From: Pseudomonadota bacterium
GTDB lineage: Bacteria; Pseudomonadota; Alphaproteobacteria; Rickettsiales; UBA1997
Reading direction: 5' to 3'
NCBI GenBank assembly: GCA_009921385.1
Contig: RFXY01000029.1
Location: 1 to 9,010, forward strand
DNA length: 9,010 bases
Positions 1-6,705 of the stretch are shown piece by piece; the first letter of the stretch is position 1; each line of letters begins with the position of its first letter. The position numbers and the translations under genes were made by a program. Under the pieces are notes generated by a model that was given only the letters and a program-made list of their open reading frames with translations, had not been told where the DNA came from and made no database searches.

Positions 1-14
1 ATTTTTGCTGTTCT

Positions 15-935
15 CTAAATAATTTTTCTTAAAATGTTGCGAAGTAGGCTAATAAAAGGCTTGTAGATCACAAAAATTTCTCTGCAACCATCAACCAAAG
101 TGTAGTTTTTGCCGTTAATGCTGGCAACAGAAAGTGTGTGCATGCCAAGCCGATAGCAATCTAGATGCTTGGTGCTGGTGGTTGCTATTTGTTGCTCGCT
201 AAAAAAATGGGGGTTGAGATGGGTGATTTCGTTAATTACAATGCTTTCGCCATAAGATTTTTGGCAATTTTGGGCAGGGCGATAAATTTTGCCGTTAGCC
301 ACAAAAATATTGCCAGCACTTCTTGCCGAAATTTGACTCACTTTAATTGGATTTTGAGGGTGTAACAAAAAATCTTGGTGCAAAGACGGGCTATAAGCCA
401 AATAAAGATGCGAATTTGCTTGATCGGCTTTGCTGTAAAATAGCCAATAGTTGCCGTTATAAAAAAATAAAGTGGGGTCTATTGCCTCTTGATGGCTAAA
501 AATTTCTTTGATGTAATTGGCTTGTAAATTGACGGGATCTATCTTGTATAAAATTAGGTTTTTGGTTTTATAAGATTCGCACAGCAAAAAAATGTTATTT
601 TCTTGGCAAAAAATAAACGGATAAGATAAGTGTTTGCGGTTGTCAAGTAAAACTTTTTTGTTGGCTAAAAATTTTTTACCTTGCGAATTTTCGCATAAAC
701 TAGCGATCATTATTTTGCCTCGTTTGCTGATTTGGCAATATTCTTCAAACAAAATATAGGCTTGGTTGTTGTGGGTGAAAGAAAACGGGTCGGCGAAAAA
801 TTTTAGGCTACTGGGTTTGGCAAGCCAAGAAATTTTGGGTGCAAAATTGCTAGCAAAACAACTGATATCGGCATCGACAATGCCAATGTTCCATTGTTGA
901 AAATAAAATAGTTTGTGAAAAATTTTTTTAAACAT
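15..935 (-). CDS. GINT1 N-terminal-domain-like protein (putative glycan enzyme)
   Basis: A 306-residue protein with no signal peptide. It resembles the N-terminal domain of plant glucosamine inositolphosphorylceramide transferase 1 and its bacterial relatives, a propeller fold related to GH43/GH32-type glycan enzymes. Visible family motifs in order are FADPF (residues 47-51), ILFEEY (61-66), RGKI (72-75), SYPFIF (104-109), IDPTLF (152-157), ARSAGNIF (204-211), RPAQNC (219-224), YGESI (228-232), GMHTLS (264-269) and VDGCR (281-285). The repeated 'DPF/YPF/DPT' strands at the start of successive blades fit a five-bladed propeller. Many bacterial homologues are, from memory, joined to a formyltransferase-like domain; this copy ends about 20 residues after VDGCR, so it stands alone. 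A role in modifying surface polysaccharide or lipid glycans is inferred. It is transcribed away from hemJ. The ATG at 933-935 is the first in frame, and no Shine-Dalgarno sequence precedes it. The stop is TAG. The family call is fairly sure; the substrate is unknown. Confidence 0.8.
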   Translation of the reverse strand: MFKKIFHKLFYFQQWNIGIVDADISCFASNFAPKISWLAKPSSLKFFADPFSFTHNNQAYILFEEYCQISKRGKIMIASLCENSQGKKFLANKKVLLDNRKHLSYPFIFCQENNIFLLCESYKTKNLILYKIDPVNLQANYIKEIFSHQEAIDPTLFFYNGNYWLFYSKADQANSHLYLAYSPSLHQDFLLHPQNPIKVSQISARSAGNIFVANGKIYRPAQNCQKSYGESIVINEITHLNPHFFSEQQIATTSTKHLDCYRLGMHTLSVASINGKNYTLVDGCREIFVIYKPFISLLRNILRKII

Positions 936-1043
936 AATAAAAATGGTGTTGTTTTGTTTGGTTTTTTAAAGAATTTCTTGTAAAAAATGCTTGCTTATCT
1001 TGATTTTTGACCTAAAATTTTGCCTAAATAAATTTAATTCACA
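936..1043. promoter_or_regulatory. Divergent intergenic region with candidate hemJ promoter
   Basis: This 108-base gap lies between two divergently transcribed genes and must hold promoters for both unless either is leaderless or internal. On the plus strand TTGACC (1007-1012, 5 of 6 to the -35 consensus) is followed after 16 bases by TAAATT (1029-1034, 4 of 6 to the -10). This would start transcription within a few bases of the hemJ ATG. An alternative -10, TAAAAT (1013-1018), has only a weak TTGCTT partner at 991-996. In DNA this AT-rich such matches arise by chance, so the exact boxes are tentative. No convincing minus-strand box pair was found. Confidence 0.35.
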
Positions 1044-1490
1044 ATGTTTTTTATGCTCGATTTTGAAACCTACGACATCATCAAAATTTTACACATTGTT
1101 TCGGTTATTTCTTGGCTGGCTGCCTTGCTTTATTTGCCGAGAATTTTTGTTTATCATTGCAGAGTTGCTTTTAATTCTGAAAGTTGCAAGTTGTTGCAAG
1201 AGATGGAAAAAAAACTTTATCGCTACATCGCCACTCCTGCCATGGTTTTAACCTTGCTTTTTGGCTTTTATTTGGCCATACAAATTGGCTTTGAAGGCAG
1301 TGTTTGGTTGCATGTAAAAATTACTTTAGTGTTGTTGCTGGTGGGCTTTCATTTTCATCTTAATGTTTACCGTAAAAAATTTGCCTCGGGCAAAAACAAC
1401 AAATCGCACAAATTTTTTCGCATCATCAACGAAGTGCCAACCGTGCTGATGCTTGTTATTGTTGCCTTGGTGGTGCTAAAACCTTTTTGA
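1044..1490 (+). CDS. hemJ: HemJ-type protoporphyrinogen IX oxidase
   Basis: A 148-residue inner-membrane protein of the HemJ/UPF0093 family, which oxidises protoporphyrinogen IX to protoporphyrin IX, the next-to-last step of heme synthesis. It stands in for HemG or HemY in many alphaproteobacteria, cyanobacteria and epsilonproteobacteria. Four membrane segments are evident, at about residues 12-34, 62-80, 86-107 and 129-146. Family hallmarks are the first-helix 'KILHIVSVISWLAALLYLPR' (residues 14-33, with the conserved His17), 'EKKLYRYIATPAM' (55-67), 'WLHVKI' with Lys92, and the C-terminal 'FRIINEVPT' (125-133). The first-helix His and the Lys before the third helix are the residues regarded as essential in this family. 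The length is typical. An in-frame ATG at 1053 is an equally plausible start, since neither has a Shine-Dalgarno sequence. The nearby genes are not heme genes, so the locus gives no pathway context. Confidence 0.92.
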   Translation: MFFMLDFETYDIIKILHIVSVISWLAALLYLPRIFVYHCRVAFNSESCKLLQEMEKKLYRYIATPAMVLTLLFGFYLAIQIGFEGSVWLHVKITLVLLLVGFHFHLNVYRKKFASGKNNKSHKFFRIINEVPTVLMLVIVALVVLKPF

Positions 1491-1613
1491 ATTATGTTAT
1501 ACCATATTTTATAATTTAAAAAAATAATATTAAAATTTACACCACAACTTAATAAACTATATAATGGCACTGTTGAATTCCAAATTATATTTTACTTTAT
1601 CTGCAAAATTAAC

Positions 1614-2678
1614 ATGAACTATATCGGATCAAAAAAATCGCTGTTGCAGTTTTTAGAAGAATCAATTTATCAAGTGGTTGGCACAAAAAATTTTACTTTT
1701 CTCGATTTATTTGCAGGAACTGGGGCGGTTGGGCAACATTTTAAAAGCAAAGGGCATCGAGTTATTGCCAATGATTTGCAATATTATAGCTTTGTGCTTA
1801 ATAAAAATTATCTTGAAAATTATGAGGTTTTAAAGTTTTTATCTTTAGAAAATGAGTTGATGGGTTTAAAAAATAGCAATTATCAAGATAGAGCAAATTT
1901 TGTTTGTCAATTTTTAGATAATTTAAGCTTTACAGAAGGTTTTATTTTTGCAAATTATTGTTTGGGCGGTAAGCAAAATCAAGAGTTTCAAAGGCAATAT
2001 TTTTCTGATGAAAATGGCAAAAAAATAGATACAATTCGCAAGCAAATTCAAGAATGGCAAGAAAATAGCAAAATAACTAGTGGCGAATATTATTTTTTGC
2101 TTGCCACTCTCCTTGAAAATGCCGATAAAGTTGCCAATACTGCTTCTGTTTATGGGGCGTTTTTAAAGCAATTAAAAAAATCAGCACAGCAAAAGTTTTT
2201 AATGAAGCCAGCAAGTTTTGTGTTAAGTGGTAATAATCATATTGTTTATAATGAAAATATCGAAACTTTAATCGATCAAGTTGAGGGCGATGTTTTGTAT
2301 CTTGATCCGCCATATAACCAAAGGCAATATGCCTCAAATTATCATTTGCTAGAAACAATTGCCAAATATGATAATCCAACAATTGCAGGCAAAACTGGTC
2401 TTCGAGATTATTTAAACCAAAAATCAAAATTTTCACAAAAAACAGCGGTTTTAGAATCTTTTGCCAACATTATTCAAAAAGCAAAAGCAAAATATATTTT
2501 TTTAAGCTATAATAACGAAGGTTTAATGACACTTAACGAAATAGAAAATATAATGTCGCAAAGAGGAAAATATGGTGTTTTTACCACAAAATATAACCGA
2601 TTTAAAGCCGATAAAACAAACAACAGAAACCATAAAAACGATTCTGTGATTGAATACTTACATTACATTAAAATATGA
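1614..2678 (+). CDS. D12-class N6-adenine DNA methyltransferase
   Basis: A 354-residue S-adenosylmethionine-dependent methyltransferase predicted to methylate adenine at N6 within a specific DNA site. It has the D12 (Dam/M.DpnII-like) order. An N-terminal motif X, 'NYIGSKKSLL' (residues 2-11), is followed by the AdoMet-binding motif I 'LDLFAGTGAVG' (30-40). The catalytic motif IV 'DPPY' (231-234) sits in 'DVLYLDPPYNQRQYASNYHL' (226-245), and 'LSYNNEG' (297-303) follows it. Residues between motif I and DPPY probably include target recognition, so the site cannot be read from sequence. No endonuclease gene is adjacent, so it may be a solitary methylase or the remnant of a restriction-modification system. 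Hand counts of several 60-base lines give roughly 25% GC here against about 35% in hemJ, which fits acquisition by transfer but does not prove it. Its TGA overlaps the next ATG. No Shine-Dalgarno sequence precedes the start. Confidence 0.92.
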   Translation: MNYIGSKKSLLQFLEESIYQVVGTKNFTFLDLFAGTGAVGQHFKSKGHRVIANDLQYYSFVLNKNYLENYEVLKFLSLENELMGLKNSNYQDRANFVCQFLDNLSFTEGFIFANYCLGGKQNQEFQRQYFSDENGKKIDTIRKQIQEWQENSKITSGEYYFLLATLLENADKVANTASVYGAFLKQLKKSAQQKFLMKPASFVLSGNNHIVYNENIETLIDQVEGDVLYLDPPYNQRQYASNYHLLETIAKYDNPTIAGKTGLRDYLNQKSKFSQKTAVLESFANIIQKAKAKYIFLSYNNEGLMTLNEIENIMSQRGKYGVFTTKYNRFKADKTNNRNHKNDSVIEYLHYIKI

Positions 2679-3238
2679 AACAATTTTTACAACAAAATAA
2701 TTTGCTTGAAATTACCAGCAACGAAGGCTTTATTCTCGATATTCGTTATGCCACAACTAACAATGTTTGTGGCGAAAAACTCTATGATTTTGCAATGTGT
2801 TTTTTGCATCAAGAAGCCTATGAAAAACTCAAAAAAGCCCAGCAAATTGCTGGTGAAATGGGTTATAAAATCAAAATATTTGATGCTTTTCGCCCAATCG
2901 CTGTGCAACAAAAAATGTTTGATTATTTTAATGAGCCAAAGTTTGCTGGTTTTATTTCAAATCCTCAAACTGGTTCAATCCCACATTGTCGCGGGGTGGC
3001 GGTTGATATTTCGTTGTGCCACGAAAATGGCGAAGAACTCGATATGAATTCATATTTTGATGATTTTTCTAGCAATGCTAGCCATTTTTGCCAAAACATT
3101 AGCTTACAAGCCAAAAAAAACCGCTTAATTTTGCTTGGCATTATGACTCTTGCCGGCTTTGATTTTTACAGGCAAGAATGGTGGCACTATCAACTTTTCA
3201 ATGCTCGATCTTATCAGGTGATAGAAAATTTTTTTTAA
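2675..3238 (+). CDS. D-alanyl-D-alanine dipeptidase (VanX/DdpX, peptidase M15D)
   Basis: A 187-residue zinc dipeptidase that splits D-Ala-D-Ala. Family members either remove the peptidoglycan precursor dipeptide (VanX) or allow its use as a nutrient (DdpX). The catalytic set is complete. 'FDAFRP' holds the transition-state Arg73, 'SIPHCRGVAVDISL' (residues 101-114) holds zinc ligands His104 and Asp111, and 'EWWHYQ' (168-173) holds the catalytic Glu168 and zinc ligand His171. 'YATTNNVCGEKLY' near residues 25-37 and 'LDMNSYFDDF' (122-131) also fit the family. No signal peptide is present, so it should act in the cytoplasm. The start codon overlaps the methyltransferase stop as ATGA, and no Shine-Dalgarno sequence is visible, which suggests translational coupling. 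No vanH, vanA or vanRS genes are in the window, so glycopeptide resistance is not implied; turnover or recycling of wall dipeptide is more likely. An annotator could use ddpX or vanX, but the role is not settled by context. Confidence 0.92.
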   Translation: MKQFLQQNNLLEITSNEGFILDIRYATTNNVCGEKLYDFAMCFLHQEAYEKLKKAQQIAGEMGYKIKIFDAFRPIAVQQKMFDYFNEPKFAGFISNPQTGSIPHCRGVAVDISLCHENGEELDMNSYFDDFSSNASHFCQNISLQAKKNRLILLGIMTLAGFDFYRQEWWHYQLFNARSYQVIENFF

Positions 3239-3244
3239 AACCAC

Positions 3245-3273
3245 TTGTCTTTATAAAAATTGCTGTTTAAAAT
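3245..3273 (+). promoter_or_regulatory. Candidate sigma-70 promoter of the tpsA-like gene
   Basis: TTGTCT (3245-3250, 4 of 6 to the -35 consensus) and TAAAAT (3268-3273, 5 of 6 to the -10) are separated by the ideal 17 bases. They lie in the 80-base gap between the dipeptidase stop and the exoprotein ATG, and would give a leader of roughly 40 bases. A second possible -10, TATAAA (3282-3287), has a weaker TTGCTG partner (3260-3265) 16 bases upstream. The gap is very AT-rich, so chance matches are likely. No clear GC-rich terminator for the preceding gene lies in the gap, so read-through is also possible. Confidence 0.35.
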
Positions 3274-3318
3274 TTACTTTCTATAAATTTTTTTACTTTT
3301 CACCACAAAGTATTTTTT

Positions 3319-6300
3319 ATGTTTTATTTTCTTTTGGCAAGGCTATTTTTGCCTTGTCTTTTGCTATGTTGCTTGTTTTTATTGTGTTTTGTTGCTTGCG
3401 GTAGCGAGATACAAACCAATGTTGTTGCTAGCTCTTCTGAAACCAAAGTTGGTTTTTCTGCCAACCAAACAGCGGTTGTTGATATTGCCAACCCAAATTC
3501 TTATGGTTTATCTTATAATCAATATCAAAATTTCGATGTTGGCTCTTCTGGCTTGATTTTAAACAATTTTGCAGGAAATTCTGCCGATGTTGTGCAAACT
3601 CAATTAGCAGGTTTGGTTAATGTTAACAACAATTTGCAACCAAATAATGAAGCAAAAATCATTGTTAACGAAGTGATTTCGCCAAATCCCTCTCGTCTCG
3701 CTGGTTATCTCGAAGTTGCTGGCAAAAAGGCAGAAGTTATTATCGCTAATCCTTATGGCATCAATTTTTCTTCTGCCGGCTTTATTAATACCAATAAAAT
3801 GACCGCCGTTGTGGGTTCTTTGATTAATAACGGTGGTTTTGATGGTGATAATTGGCAATTTAATTTGTCTCAACAACAAAATGAGCAAAATTTTTTGCCA
3901 AGTTTGGTTGTTGAAAAAAACGGTATCGATTTAGAATCTGTTGATATCAGCAATTTTGTTGCTCAAAAAATTGCGATCAATGGCAATATTTATGCTGGTC
4001 GCAACGAAGTGAGTTTGCAAACAAGCAACAATTTACAAACACAAAATCAAGAACAACAAATTGCTATTGATGTGGCAAATTTTGCTCAAATTCAAGCAGG
4101 AAACATTTATTTAATCGCCACTCAAAGCAATGCTCAAATAAATCAACTCGGTAGTTTGTTGGCAGAAAAAGAGGTTGCACTTTATGCAGATAGGGTTGTT
4201 AACAACAATATTGTTGCCGATGCTGGTAATATTCAAATTACTGCCAAAAACTTGCAACAATTTGGTTTTTTATATGCCAAAAATCAGTCAATTAATGTGG
4301 TTTTACAAAATCTTGACAATCAAGGATCAATAATCGCAAAAACACAAGCAAATCTTGATGTAGATAATGTGTTAAACAATGCTGATTTGGCTCAAATTTT
4401 TGCAAAAGATTTAGTTTTAAATACTGCTAATCTTGAAAATTTTGGTAATATTTCTGCTAGTCAAAATCTTTATAGCAAAGCAATTAAAATCAACAACCGC
4501 AACAATATTCTTGCCGAACAAAATATGTTTTTGCAAGTAGATGATTTTGCTAATTTTGGCAATGTAGTTGCCAAAAATAATCTTGATATCGTGGCAAAAA
4601 ATTTGTTAAATCAACAAAATATTACTGCCAAAAATGGCTCGTTATTGGCAAATAAACTCGATAATCAACAAAACATTGTTTCTGCTGAAAATCTTAAAAT
4701 TGTTGCCGATAATATCAAAAATAACAATTTACTTTCTGCAAAACAACTGGCTATCGCTACTCAAAACATTGTTAATTCAGCAAATTTACAAGCAATTGAT
4801 TTGCTTGATATTAATTTTGATTCGACTTTTTCTGCTCAACTGCATGGCGATATTTCTTCTGCTGGCTCAATTATTATTAAAAGTCAAAATGGCTTGATAA
4901 ATAATGCTAAAATATTTGCAAATAACAATATTAATCTTGTTGCAAATGGCAACCTGCTAAACAATGGCTCAATTGTTGGCGATAATCTGGCTATCGAAAT
5001 CGCAGGTAATTTTATAAATAATCAAGAAATATCACTTAACAACAATTTAACGATTAAGGCTAATTCTGTAGAAAATCAGCAAAAAATTCTCGTCACATCC
5101 GCTAATTTAACGGCAAAAAACCTAGTTAATTATGCTAATTTATTGGTTGCAAACAATTTAACTGTAAATGGCGATAGTTTTGTTAATCAACAAGTTTTAG
5201 AAGTTGGTAAAGATGCTAATTTTTGGTTAAGCAACAGTTTTGTTAATAAGCCGAATTCTTTGTTTTATGCTGGTGGTAACATTAATTTATTTGTGGCTAA
5301 TTTGTTGCAAAATCAAGATAATGCCATCATCTATGCTAATGGCAATTTGGCTATACAAAAAGATGTTAACAAAAAAAATCTATCTTTACTAGAAAATGTT
5401 TTTGCCACTCTCGAAGCTGGTCAAAACATTAGTGTTTATGCCGATAGAGTCAATAATCGTGGCATCGATTACGATGCCGATCCTAATGGTTTTTATGGTT
5501 ATAATGTGCTTTATCAAGTGCCGCAAAATGCTCGGGGAAATGGTTTTATGGCTTTAATGTTTCAAGATATAGCGGTTGGCACTCTCAGAACCAAGCAGGC
5601 CAAAATTACCGCTGGAGCAAATTTATCAATCAATAATGCCACTATCAATAATTTTGGCAGTTCCATTTCTGCTAAAAATAATATTGTTTTTAATAATTCA
5701 TCTTTTAACAACCAAACTTCTTCTGTAATGGCAAATAATCTTAAAAGCACTTATGGTAAATATTGGTATACAAAAAGTTGTAAAATGGGTCGATGGAATT
5801 GCAAAACCTACTATAATCAAGCCGATCAAACAGCCTTTTCTTCGGCTTTGGTGCTTTCAAAAGATGTGGCAAATTTAAAAGCAGGCAATAATATTGTTAT
5901 TAACAATGCTGGCTATGTAAATAATGGTTATTTAAATAATTCTGTTGGGTTAAAGCCAGTTTTGTCTAGTGCTAATAATGGCAAAATTGCTATAAATAAC
6001 AACTCTTCGCAACTTGATTTATCTTTATTTGCTGAAAGCCCACTTTTTACTAAACACATCAATAATAACAGGCCTTTACTAGAAACTAGATTGCAATTTA
6101 TTGATAAAGAACAATTTGTGATTAGTGATTATTTTTACCAAAAACTCGGCATAACTAGACCAGTTGCCGTTTTAGAAAATAATTTGCCAAAAGATGATGT
6201 TTTGTCGATTATTGGCGATGGTTTTGCTCAAAATCAATTAATCATTGCTCAATTGCAAGATTTATTGCCGAATACAGAAAATCAACAATATACCAACGAT

Positions 6301-6705
6301 AATTATCAACAAATCATCGCTACATTAGTTGATAATGCCAAAATAGAGGCAGAAAAATTAAATTTGCAACCCAATAAACCTTTAAACAATCAACAAATTA
6401 GCAACTTGACTCGCGATATTTTATGGTTTGAACCAAAAATGGTGCAACAACAAAAATACTTAACCCCAGTTATTTACTTGGCGAATTATCAAGAAACCGA
6501 TTCTGCTAATTCTTTGATTTTTGCTGGCAATAACATTGAAATACAAACTCAACAAGATCTGCTGAATTTTGGCAATATTACAGCAAACAACATTAGCCTT
6601 GTGAGTGCAAATAACATCGAAAATAAACCGCTGGCAAAAATTATGGCGAAGCAAGATGCTGTTTTGTTGGCGAGTAATAATATTATCAATTCTGCTTTTT
6701 GCTAG
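3319..6705 (+). CDS. Two-partner-secretion exoprotein (TpsA/CdiA/FhaB-like), N-terminal portion
   Basis: The first 1128 residues of a filamentous-haemagglutinin-like exoprotein, normally exported by Sec and then through a TpsB pore to form a surface filament. The first 28 or so residues are very hydrophobic and Cys-rich (signal peptide). The TPS domain follows (about 31-200). 'ANQTAVVDIANPNSYGLSYN' (48-67), 'NEVISPNPSRLAGYLEVAGK' (117-136) and 'IANPYGINFSSAGF' (142-155) match the conserved TPS core. Residues about 200-815 are Asn-rich FHA-1 beta-helix repeats. A C-x6-C loop (Cys821, Cys828) interrupts them. Residues 919-1054 hold the segment conserved between the two repeat arrays of CdiA/FhaB proteins: 'PLLETRLQF', 'SDYFYQKLG', 'GDGFAQNQLI', 'LTRDILW' and 'LTPVIYLAN'. 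The frame ends at TAG 6703-6705 inside a repeat, with no domain boundary, and the same protein continues in the -1 frame. The gene has no clear Shine-Dalgarno sequence. No tpsB is in the window. Family identity is very sure; whether the gene is intact is not. Confidence 0.9.
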   Translation: MFYFLLARLFLPCLLLCCLFLLCFVACGSEIQTNVVASSSETKVGFSANQTAVVDIANPNSYGLSYNQYQNFDVGSSGLILNNFAGNSADVVQTQLAGLVNVNNNLQPNNEAKIIVNEVISPNPSRLAGYLEVAGKKAEVIIANPYGINFSSAGFINTNKMTAVVGSLINNGGFDGDNWQFNLSQQQNEQNFLPSLVVEKNGIDLESVDISNFVAQKIAINGNIYAGRNEVSLQTSNNLQTQNQEQQIAIDVANFAQIQAGNIYLIATQSNAQINQLGSLLAEKEVALYADRVVNNNIVADAGNIQITAKNLQQFGFLYAKNQSINVVLQNLDNQGSIIAKTQANLDVDNVLNNADLAQIFAKDLVLNTANLENFGNISASQNLYSKAIKINNRNNILAEQNMFLQVDDFANFGNVVAKNNLDIVAKNLLNQQNITAKNGSLLANKLDNQQNIVSAENLKIVADNIKNNNLLSAKQLAIATQNIVNSANLQAIDLLDINFDSTFSAQLHGDISSAGSIIIKSQNGLINNAKIFANNNINLVANGNLLNNGSIVGDNLAIEIAGNFINNQEISLNNNLTIKANSVENQQKILVTSANLTAKNLVNYANLLVANNLTVNGDSFVNQQVLEVGKDANFWLSNSFVNKPNSLFYAGGNINLFVANLLQNQDNAIIYANGNLAIQKDVNKKNLSLLENVFATLEAGQNISVYADRVNNRGIDYDADPNGFYGYNVLYQVPQNARGNGFMALMFQDIAVGTLRTKQAKITAGANLSINNATINNFGSSISAKNNIVFNNSSFNNQTSSVMANNLKSTYGKYWYTKSCKMGRWNCKTYYNQADQTAFSSALVLSKDVANLKAGNNIVINNAGYVNNGYLNNSVGLKPVLSSANNGKIAINNNSSQLDLSLFAESPLFTKHINNNRPLLETRLQFIDKEQFVISDYFYQKLGITRPVAVLENNLPKDDVLSIIGDGFAQNQLIIAQLQDLLPNTENQQYTNDNYQQIIATLVDNAKIEAEKLNLQPNKPLNNQQISNLTRDILWFEPKMVQQQKYLTPVIYLANYQETDSANSLIFAGNNIEIQTQQDLLNFGNITANNISLVSANNIENKPLAKIMAKQDAVLLASNNIINSAFC
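3336..3362 (+). other. Hairpin with short T tract inside the signal-peptide codons
   Basis: CAAGGC (3338-3343) and GCCTTG (3351-3356) form a perfect 6-bp stem around the 7-base loop TATTTTT. A G-T wobble (3337/3357) and a G-C pair (3336/3358) extend it to 8 bp, and TTTT (3359-3362) follows. It starts 17 bases after the ATG. Its shape resembles a weak intrinsic terminator or a translation-slowing structure in the leader of the exoprotein mRNA. It may equally be a by-product of Leu/Pro/Cys codons. Confidence 0.3.
3919..5760 (+). repeat. FHA-1 protein repeat array (degenerate, about 20 residues per unit)
   Basis: Residues about 201-814 consist of imperfect units of roughly 18-22 residues, built around patterns such as 'NNQNIxAxxNLxIxAxxLxN'. 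Asn, Ala, Leu, Ile and Gln dominate and charged residues are sparse. This is the Fil_haemagg repeat that folds as a right-handed beta-helix. At the DNA level the units share words such as 'aataatatt' and 'gcaaaaaat', but I saw no long exact tandem copies, so the array is old and diverged. The ends are approximate. Confidence 0.7.
6681..6705 (+). other. Frameshift interval in the exoprotein gene (T5 tract at 6696-6700)
   Basis: The upstream frame is open until TAG at 6703-6705. The downstream frame has stops at 6675-6677 and 6678-6680 and is open only from 6681 on. The switch must therefore fall in 6681-6702. The only homopolymer longer than three in this interval is T5 at 6696-6700. One added T would read GCT TTT TTG CTA GGC and join '...ASNNIINSAF' to 'LLGKNINLEAENN...', which keeps the FHA repeat rhythm. 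A homopolymer indel (sequencing error, slipped-strand variant or inactivating mutation) is the simplest explanation. Confidence 0.85.

Noticed and set aside
991..1251. Forward frame starting with TTG over the first part of hemJ
   Set aside because: The HemJ frame carries all conserved residues; this frame starts at a rare codon and resembles nothing known.
1491..1613. Possible intrinsic terminator or promoter between hemJ and the methyltransferase gene
   Set aside because: The gap is almost pure A/T with only weak TTATA/TATAA-type dyads. TTGAAT (1573-1578) is a fair -35, but the hexamers at the right distance match the -10 poorly, so no specific site is called.
2077..2436. Antisense open frame of 119 codons within the methyltransferase gene
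   Set aside because: It lies opposite the DPPY-containing part of a well-supported gene, its protein has no recognisable domain, and it has no promoter or ribosome-binding signal. It is a by-product of AT-rich coding sequence.
2706..3047. Second forward open frame inside the dipeptidase gene
   Set aside because: It overlaps the catalytic core of a clear VanX family gene in another frame and has no recognisable domain.
3069..3081. Perfect inverted repeat CTAGC-AAT-GCTAG
   Set aside because: It lies inside the dipeptidase coding sequence, has a 5-bp stem with no T tract after it, and is likely chance from Ser-Ser-Asn-Ala-Ser codons.
3919..5760. CRISPR array or DNA tandem repeat
   Set aside because: The repetition is at protein level, with diverged codons and variable spacing. 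There are no identical direct repeats with unique spacers.
6694..6702. Programmed -1 ribosomal frameshift at the T5 tract
   Set aside because: The site GCT TTT TGC does not fit the X XXY YYZ slippery pattern, because re-pairing of GCT one base back would mismatch, and I saw no strong downstream stem. A missing T is the simpler explanation, though transcriptional slippage cannot be excluded.
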